A stretch of 11,025 bases of DNA from DHVE2 group archaeon. GTDB lineage: Archaea > Thermoplasmatota > Thermoplasmata > Thermoplasmatales > Aciduliprofundaceae. Below are positions 6,966 through 11,025 of this stretch, piece after piece. The notes under the pieces were generated by a model. That model was not told the origin of the DNA. It did no database searches and worked only from the letters and a program-made list of their open reading frames with translations. Position 1 is the stretch's first letter. Every line of letters begins with the position of its first letter. The stretch is from NCBI GenBank assembly GCA_026986135.1, contig JALSPD010000089.1, forward strand, positions 1 through 11,025. The letters are read 5' to 3'. The position numbers were made by a program, and so were the translations under genes.

Positions 6966-8382
6966 ATTTTTCTTTTAGAAAAATTCCCTCTGGTAGAACC
7001 CTCAAGATTTTGTCGCCTTCTCCAGCCCAGTTCACATTAATATGCTCATCCTTTGATATCAAAATTATGACCTTATTTATCTCCTGAGCGTTTGCAAGAA
7101 CATCTTCGGCATCGTAGATATCAGCATCCGTTATAATGACAATGATATCCACACCTAGATTCAACGCATAATCCATTGCTGAGGATAGTCTTGTGCCACC
7201 AGAGGGTTCTATCTTCAAAAGAAGGGATATTATCTCTTCATAATCATAGGTGGGGTTAATGATGTACCTCATATCTATATCCGCGGAAAATGGAATCAGT
7301 GATACTGAAACATTCTTCCGCTTTAAATATTGGAGGATATTCATCACCACAGACTGTGCAATAACAAATTTTCTGCCCCTCATAGACCCACTGCTATCAA
7401 GAAGTATTGCAACTGCGCCTATAACCTTACTATCCCTATTCGTCTCCGAGGAAGCCTTCCTTTTCTGTGTTGTCACTGACGGAATTAACACGCCGCTACT
7501 TTCAATGCTTCTCAGAGCATCAAGGGTGGCCACATCATCCCCGGGAAACCAGGTATCGTAAATAATTCCACCTTTCACCGGGGCATCATAAAACAAAAGC
7601 CTTGTATTCTCAATCTCCATCAATACAGATTCCATTCTTACTGGGTCGCTGGACACACTGAACATACCTGCGTATCCAGAAATTGCCCCAAGTAAATCGT
7701 CTTCCTCATGCTCAAATACAAATTTTTCAAGATCAGATTTTGCAAGTTCTTTTCTGACATTTATCTCGTTGCATTTTGATATCCTCATCGTAATAACTGA
7801 ATGGGGTAAACTTATCCCTTCTTTCTCTCCAAGAATCTTCTTGATTAAACGCATAGCCCCATAAACTCTCTGATAGTACGGTTCGTCCGATTCTATCAAT
7901 ACACGATGCAGTGATCTACCAAAGCTGTGGTATCCTTCGCTGGATATATCAGTATGAATGCCAACTAAATCAGCATGATACCTGTAAAATGATGCCATAA
8001 TACTCAGTTCTCTCGGTAGTTCAGTCCCGGAGAGATGTCTGTCAATATAGGACATGTATCCCTCCCTGTAATTGTCTATAAGAACAGAATCCACAATAAG
8101 ATCAGAGACTATGTTTGCAATATCATTGGGTGCGGAAAAACCAAGAGATTTTGCGATGTACACCATGGTCTCTGCCACAGCCACGCTCTTGGGATTTATG
8201 AACAGGTGCCCGTACTCATGCCTTAAGATATTTCTTATTACATGTGATGGTTCCTTCAGAATCCATTCAGGAATATTTATGCTCTCCCAGTTGAAATTGG
8301 GTGCAGGATCTCCAACTATTCGCAAAGGTAGGACCTTCCCGTATTCATGCCCCACCTCTAGGTTTATCTCCTCAATTTTCAC
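6964..8382 (-). CDS. Metallopeptidase-like VWA-domain protein (COG3864/DUF2201-like), partner of the MoxR ATPase
   Basis: This 472-residue protein joins two domains. The N-terminal part has a zincin-like motif HEYGH (55-59, in ILRHEYGHLFINP) followed by NDIANIVSDLIVD (86-98). This layout recalls the putative metallopeptidase domain of the COG3864 family. The C-terminal part (about 318-470) is a von Willebrand A domain with an apparently complete MIDAS: D329-x-S331-x-S333 in LLDSSGSM, T397 in SGGTRLS and D419 in IITDAD. Such proteins usually pair with MoxR ATPases, which remodel or deliver targets. Here the ATPase gene lies directly upstream with a 4-nt overlap (GTGA). The start is GTG at 8382, supported by GGAGGTGG (8387-8394). 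Between the domains (about 110-310) is a helical, uncharacterised region. An intact HExxH suggests peptidase activity, but the third zinc ligand is not identified and activity is unproven. Confidence 0.85.
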   Translation of the reverse strand: MKIEEINLEVGHEYGKVLPLRIVGDPAPNFNWESINIPEWILKEPSHVIRNILRHEYGHLFINPKSVAVAETMVYIAKSLGFSAPNDIANIVSDLIVDSVLIDNYREGYMSYIDRHLSGTELPRELSIMASFYRYHADLVGIHTDISSEGYHSFGRSLHRVLIESDEPYYQRVYGAMRLIKKILGEKEGISLPHSVITMRISKCNEINVRKELAKSDLEKFVFEHEEDDLLGAISGYAGMFSVSSDPVRMESVLMEIENTRLLFYDAPVKGGIIYDTWFPGDDVATLDALRSIESSGVLIPSVTTQKRKASSETNRDSKVIGAVAILLDSSGSMRGRKFVIAQSVVMNILQYLKRKNVSVSLIPFSADIDMRYIINPTYDYEEIISLLLKIEPSGGTRLSSAMDYALNLGVDIIVIITDADIYDAEDVLANAQEINKVIILISKDEHINVNWAGEGDKILRVLPEGIFLKEK

Positions 8383-9485
8383 ACTTCCACCTCCATACCC
8401 TTGAGAGTTCTTTGATCTTCCTTTCTGGCCTTATCATTACCCTTTAAAGCAGGAATCCATATCTTTTTGAGTTTGACACGTGCATTTTCCAGAGATTCTC
8501 TGATCCAGGCTTCAGAGGATGGATAAATAACACGTGCTCTTTCTCTTAGATATACACGATGATTCAGTGAATAAAGTGATCCAAAAAAGATGTCATCTAC
8601 ATTTACATGCTCTCTACCGTAATAGTATGCCCTTGCTCTGGCTATTGCAATTGCATCCCGCCACCATCTGTGACCGAGTGGCTCCTTGATCATTGAACAT
8701 GGCTCGGTTCTATATACACAGGAAGAGCATAAGTTGCTCACATGCCTGGGATCCATCATAGCCCTATCACCATATATGCAGTTAGAAAAATACCCATGCA
8801 GCAAGGTGAGAAGAAGGTACATGCTCCTATTTACCTTAATCGTCTCAACTTCATCCCATATACGATTCATAATATGTGCATCCAGTATCTTTCTGGCATT
8901 ATTAACATCCACTTCGGCATCCATCAACTTCAAAAGATTTTCTGGACCCATACTTCTCATATTAAAACTCCCCGTAATCCTGTTCATCAATGCCCTGGGT
9001 ACTTCAACTGATCCCGCATCAAAGGGATTCGCATCAAGAATAGCTACATAATCCTCAGTTTTGAAAATCTTGTCCCTGAAAGTTATGAAGCCTTCAGAGA
9101 AAAGTCCAAGAAGGGCATTATATATCTTATAATTTCCTCGCTGAAATTCATTGATAAATTTGAATGGTTCTGTCACCACAGCTCTTGGGACAATTTTCTC
9201 GTTCCCCTTCATAAGAGAAGGGACATCCATGTTAAAAAAAACATCGTAAATACTGAGATCGTCCATGAGCTGAACCACCGGAACAGAGTCAATATCATAC
9301 CCAAAGAAGATCTTGGCCACGAGATACGCATATAGGGATTTTCCATATCCATAAGGTCCCAGAAGAAGGAACTTGCCATTTCTAACAAGGGGTATTATCT
9401 TAAGAATCTCATCACTTCTCCCGTTAAAAATGTACCACTTTTCAAGCTCCGCAACTCCGTTCAGATAAATCTCCCTATAATCCAT
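8379..9485 (-). CDS. MoxR-type AAA+ ATPase with a four-cysteine insertion
   Basis: This is a 368-residue AAA+ ATPase of the MoxR branch, cytoplasmic, which pairs with VWA proteins and acts as a chaperone-like remodeller. Walker A is GPYGYGKS (43-50). The Walker B region is FKFINEFQRGN (108-118), aligning with the usual ADEINRA but with Asn112 replacing the Asp; Glu113 is kept. YNALLGLFSEGFITF matches the pre-sensor helix, DANP (151-154) is sensor 1, and VPRALMNRI (162-170) carries the expected Arg169. An unusual stretch has C236, then C253-x2-C256-x6-C263, which could bind zinc or an iron-sulfur cluster. The C-terminus is basic and Lys/Arg-rich. The gene is first in a tight block and overlaps the VWA gene by 4 nt. 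The start is ATG at 9485, with only weak ribosome binding potential upstream. Confidence 0.88.
   Translation of the reverse strand: MDYREIYLNGVAELEKWYIFNGRSDEILKIIPLVRNGKFLLLGPYGYGKSLYAYLVAKIFFGYDIDSVPVVQLMDDLSIYDVFFNMDVPSLMKGNEKIVPRAVVTEPFKFINEFQRGNYKIYNALLGLFSEGFITFRDKIFKTEDYVAILDANPFDAGSVEVPRALMNRITGSFNMRSMGPENLLKLMDAEVDVNNARKILDAHIMNRIWDEVETIKVNRSMYLLLTLLHGYFSNCIYGDRAMMDPRHVSNLCSSCVYRTEPCSMIKEPLGHRWWRDAIAIARARAYYYGREHVNVDDIFFGSLYSLNHRVYLRERARVIYPSSEAWIRESLENARVKLKKIWIPALKGNDKARKEDQRTLKGMEVEV
8387..8394 (-). promoter_or_regulatory. Shine-Dalgarno site supporting the GTG start of the VWA gene
   Basis: On the minus strand GGAGGTGG ends 4 nt before the GTG at 8382, which overlaps the ATPase stop codon as GTGA. 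The strong site explains the choice of a GTG start. Confidence 0.55.
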
Positions 9486-9498
9486 AGTAAGACAAAAC

Positions 9499-9513
9499 CA
9501 CTTACCTGAAGTG
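9499..9513. repeat. Short inverted repeat near the ATPase gene transcription start
   Basis: CACTT (9499-9503) and AAGTG (9509-9513) are exact inverse copies separated by ACCTG. The element lies 14-28 nt upstream of the ATPase ATG, over the expected transcription start. It could be an operator for one of the winged-helix proteins of the block, but a 5-bp repeat can arise by chance. Confidence 0.3.
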
Positions 9514-9522
9514 AAGTTTGCG

Positions 9523-9530
9523 TTTAATGT
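9523..9530 (-). promoter_or_regulatory. Weak TATA-like element for the MoxR-VWA-CARF block
   Basis: On the minus strand ACATTAAACG contains a TTAAA core centred about 41 nt before the ATPase ATG, predicting a leader of about 15 nt. The match to a strong archaeal TATA box is modest. It lies just downstream of the terminator of the cupin transcript. Confidence 0.35.
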
Positions 9531-9534
9531 TAGG

Positions 9535-9551
9535 AAAAAAGATTAAATAAA
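9535..9551 (-). terminator. Poly-T terminator after the cupin and small-ORF transcript
   Basis: On the minus strand the sequence after the small ORF stop reads TTTTATTTAATCTTTTTTCC. Oligo-T tracts without a strong hairpin are the usual archaeal termination signal. It separates the cupin transcript from the ATPase block. Confidence 0.5.
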
Positions 9552-9552
9552 A

Positions 9553-9699
9553 TCAGATGCGCTTCAATCTCTCCCATATTTTCTTTGCTTTTTCATCCAG
9601 AACCTCATCAAGCAAAATCCTGAAGAGTTCCTCATCACTTGGTGGCGAAGGCTTTTTTCTTTTAAATATTATCTCACCCCCTTCATGGGGATTATGCAC
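9553..9699 (-). CDS. Possible small protein (48 residues) overlapping the cupin gene end
   Basis: A minus-strand frame runs to a TGA at 9555-9553 and encodes a convincing charged, helical tail: SDEELFRILLDEVLDEKAKK, then IWERLKRI. It is preceded by a basic patch, FKRKKPSPP. The reading is far more protein-like than a chance frame and fills the space between the cupin stop and the terminator. The start is the weak point. GTG at 9699 lacks a ribosome binding site and overlaps the cupin by 31 nt. The good site GGGGGTGA (9674-9681) is followed only by ATA codons in this frame. The frame may use a non-standard start, or be a remnant of a longer gene. No family is recognised. Confidence 0.4.
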   Translation of the reverse strand: MHNPHEGGEIIFKRKKPSPPSDEELFRILLDEVLDEKAKKIWERLKRI

Positions 9700-10016
9700 A
9701 GAAATTTGAAATCTTCATCACCATCGTTTCTGTACCAGTGTACTACGTCGGGAGGCACATAGAGAAAGTTTCCCTCCCTTACCCTTACCTCCCTATCGCC
9801 TGCACCGATTATCCCAGACCCTGAAATAACAAATATCTCGTGCTCCCAGGGATGATTATGTGGAGCTATCTTCCCGCCAGGCTTTATGGTGAAAAGCCTC
9901 ATGGCATAGTTTTCGGCCCCTTGCTCCTTTGATATGAGCCACTGGATATATGTGCCCTCTGTACCATCCATTTTAACTTCTTCTTTTTTAACCTTATCAA
10001 TGTGGCCTACATACAA
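9669..10016 (-). CDS. Small single-domain cupin protein
   Basis: This is a 115-residue cytoplasmic beta-barrel protein of the cupin_2 type. Motif 1 is GGKIAPHNHPWEHEIFVISG (about 47-66), with His53, His55 and Glu60 as likely metal ligands. Motif 2 is GNFLYVPPDVVHWYRN (82-97), with His93 as the fourth ligand. The metal and the substrate cannot be told from the sequence; small archaeal cupins include isomerases, dioxygenases and sugar- or ligand-binding proteins. The frame extends upstream to 10091, but the extra residues are not cupin-like. GGTGAT (10021-10026) supports a TTG start at 10016, although GTG at 10025 would suit a leaderless mRNA from the TATA box at 10048-10054. The gene is followed by a possible small ORF and a poly-T terminator. 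It is not obviously linked to either neighbouring cluster. Confidence 0.85.
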   Translation of the reverse strand: MYVGHIDKVKKEEVKMDGTEGTYIQWLISKEQGAENYAMRLFTIKPGGKIAPHNHPWEHEIFVISGSGIIGAGDREVRVREGNFLYVPPDVVHWYRNDGDEDFKFLCIIPMKGVR

Positions 10017-10020
10017 GTGA

Positions 10021-10026
10021 ATCACC
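10021..10026 (-). promoter_or_regulatory. Shine-Dalgarno site supporting the TTG start of the cupin gene
   Basis: On the minus strand GGTGAT is followed by TCAC and then TTG at 10016. It is the only good site near the start of the cupin-like sequence. Confidence 0.45.
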
Positions 10027-10047
10027 AGTTCATAAATCAGCAGATGG

Positions 10048-10054
10048 TATAAAA
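10048..10054 (-). promoter_or_regulatory. TATA box of the cupin gene
   Basis: On the minus strand TATTTTATACC is a good archaeal TATA box. Transcription would begin about 26 nt downstream, near 10025, which falls right at the in-frame GTG. The mRNA therefore has a very short leader or none. Confidence 0.5.
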
Positions 10055-10104
10055 TACTTTTCGGTAAGAGGCAAAAATGCACACTTAACACATTGCAAGA
10101 AATG

Positions 10105-10120
10105 AAAAAATAAGTAAAAA
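10105..10120 (-). terminator. Poly-T terminator of the secreted-protein gene
   Basis: Just after the TAA at 10123-10121 the minus strand reads TTTTTACTTATTTTTTCATT. Two T-runs of five and six fit an archaeal terminator. No hairpin is seen. Confidence 0.5.
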
Positions 10121-10825
10121 TTACTCTGTTTTCAGATATGCATATACGTTATGTGCCAGTGTTTTATGTGTTTCAAAGATCCACCAGCCACTCACAACCT
10201 TCCACTCTACTATGTTCACCTCTATTTTATGCGTGCTTCCACCGAAGTAGAATGCTCCACCTATTGCAGCATAATGCCAGCTTGACTCCTCTCCTCCACG
10301 GTACTCGTGGTATATCCAGTGCATGCTTCCAGAGTTGCCAAGATAAACATGCCAGTTATCGTATTTCATTGCGTTGCCAACATCCACATAGGCACCCATA
10401 TCCGAGCCAATACCGTTGTGTATGTCATTTGGATAATTATTGTATCCCTGTCCATGTTCAAATGGGTACGGACTGAATGTTCCATAGTCATTTATCTGAA
10501 GAACATTCTCCCCATGCAATGCAACTATATACTGCTTGTATCCATGGCTATCAATTCTCCAGTTGCTATCATGTCTCACAAGCTCAACAAATACAACCCT
10601 GTCCCTCCATGCTCCACCAGTGCCGTGGAAAACATAGGCTCTCGCCTCGCCTATGGAATTATCTACCAATTTTCTGTAATAGTGATGGCTACTTTGCCAA
10701 ACCACATAGTAGTTTTCCACAATATGGCCGCCACTTATAGCCGCGTGCACATAGCCCATCGGTGCAAATGCCATGCTCAGCAAAAACATCAAGACGCCTA
10801 TTCCGAATATTGCCCTTTTTCTCAT
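10121..10825 (-). CDS. Secreted protein rich in aromatic residues and histidine, family unknown
   Basis: This is a 234-residue protein with a clear Sec signal peptide: MRKR, a hydrophobic core FGIGVLMFLLSMAFA and a likely cleavage after VHA (residue 28). The mature part of about 206 residues has no Cys and no second membrane segment, so it is probably released or cell-surface associated. It is unusually rich in Tyr (about 20), His (about 16) and Trp (9), with clusters such as SSHHYYRK, SMHWIYHEYRG and SSWHYAAIGG, and looks strand-rich. No catalytic motif or known family is recognised. The frame is open to 10924, but the ATG at 10825 is chosen because GGGGTGAT (10832-10839) precedes it and the signal peptide begins there. 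The promoter is the (TA)n element at 10861-10876, shared with a divergent gene. A TCACC-N8-GGTGA inverted repeat (10833-10850) overlaps the leader. Confidence 0.8.
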   Translation of the reverse strand: MRKRAIFGIGVLMFLLSMAFAPMGYVHAAISGGHIVENYYVVWQSSHHYYRKLVDNSIGEARAYVFHGTGGAWRDRVVFVELVRHDSNWRIDSHGYKQYIVALHGENVLQINDYGTFSPYPFEHGQGYNNYPNDIHNGIGSDMGAYVDVGNAMKYDNWHVYLGNSGSMHWIYHEYRGGEESSWHYAAIGGAFYFGGSTHKIEVNIVEWKVVSGWWIFETHKTLAHNVYAYLKTE

Positions 10826-10860
10826 TTTGGTATCACCCCAGAAAAGGTGAATACGAAAGG

Positions 10861-10876
10861 TATATATATATAAATT
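10861..10876. promoter_or_regulatory. Shared (TA)n element: bidirectional TATA box for two exported proteins
   Basis: The plus strand reads TATATATATATAAATT, nearly its own complement. Read to the left, it sits about 26 nt before a start near 10841, giving the secreted-protein gene a leader with a Shine-Dalgarno site. Read to the right, it sits about 26 nt before the ATG-ATG at 10893/10896, giving a leaderless mRNA. One element can thus serve both directions. Confidence 0.6.
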
Positions 10877-10892
10877 ATGGTTATTCCCCATA

Positions 10893-11025
10893 ATGATGAA
10901 AAGAGCAGTTGCACAGGTATGCATATCATTGCTATTACTGATTTATATCCAAACTGGGTTACTCGGTATCAGCAGCGGTAATCACATTGAAAATTTGAAA
11001 AGTGATGCAAAGTTCTACAACCCGA
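10893..11025 (+). CDS. N-terminal part of a divergent exported protein (partial)
   Basis: From ATG-ATG at 10893/10896 the plus strand is open to the window edge (44 codons). The protein starts MMKRAVAQVCISLLLIYIQT, a basic tip and a hydrophobic core typical of a Sec signal peptide. A polar region with SSGNHIENLKSDAKFYNP follows. A Cys lies inside the core rather than in a lipobox, so lipid attachment is not evident. No ribosome site precedes the ATG, but the (TA)n box is at leaderless distance. The mature start ISSGNHIEN weakly recalls ISGGHIVEN of the divergent neighbour, so the two may be related. Function is unknown because the rest is missing. Confidence 0.6.
   Translation, partial: MMKRAVAQVCISLLLLIYIQTGLLGISSGNHIENLKSDAKFYNP

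Noticed and set aside
8338..8352. Second HEYG string (GHEYGK, residues 11-16 of the VWA protein)
   Set aside because: It lacks the second His of HExxH, so it cannot be the same zinc motif; the repeat is probably coincidence.
10017..10091. N-terminal extension of the cupin gene to 10091
   Set aside because: The added residues are not cupin-like, and the cupin's TATA box and ribosome site lie inside that stretch.
10307..10873. Long + strand open frame (188 codons) opposite the secreted-protein gene
   Set aside because: Its product lacks a coherent domain. It is explained by the opposite strand of a gene that has a signal peptide, promoter, ribosome site and terminator.
1..11025. tRNA, rRNA, CRISPR array, insertion sequence or attachment site
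   Set aside because: No cloverleaf-like sequence, spaced direct repeats, transposase motifs or terminal inverted repeats were seen by eye on either strand.

Overview
This window looks like a euryarchaeal chromosome segment. The signs are AT-rich TATA boxes, some of them set for leaderless starts, Shine-Dalgarno sites of the GGAGGTGA/GGTGA type, GTG and TTG starts, short poly-T terminators, and an archaeal XRE-type regulator. TldD/TldE, histidine ammonia-lyase and secreted proteins would suit a peptide-fermenting Thermoplasmata or DHVE2 (Aciduliprofundum-like) organism. That placement comes from gene content and style, not from a database match.

Layout. Positions 1-60 carry the last codons of an unrecognised + strand gene. 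A leaderless + strand HTH regulator follows (85-762). Everything from 746 to 9485 is on the - strand and reads from high to low coordinates: MoxR-type AAA+ ATPase, metallopeptidase-like VWA protein, a 178-residue unknown, a CARF-type Rossmann-wHTH protein, a second CARF/HFX_2341-like Rossmann-wHTH protein, then TldD, TldE and HutH. Most junctions are 4-nt overlaps or gaps of about 10 nt. The one clear break is the 45-nt gap before tldD, which holds its own TATA box and a perfect inverted repeat. The regulator and hutH converge and overlap by 17 nt.

Upstream of the ATPase are a - strand cupin, a likely overlooked small ORF at its 3' end, and a poly-T terminator. At the right edge is a secreted, aromatic- and His-rich protein (- strand). 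It shares a (TA)n promoter with a divergent gene for another exported protein, which runs off the window.

How the genes may work together. TldD/TldE form a heterodimeric peptidase and HutH deaminates histidine, so the tldD-tldE-hutH block is plausibly peptide and amino-acid catabolism. The five-gene block at 4974-9485 is the most interesting part. Its layout suggests that nucleotide- or ligand-sensing CARF-like wHTH proteins control a MoxR ATPase working with a zincin-VWA partner. This recalls MoxR/VWA conflict or chaperone systems and CRISPR-associated CARF signalling, but no CRISPR array or cas effector is visible. That link is inference.
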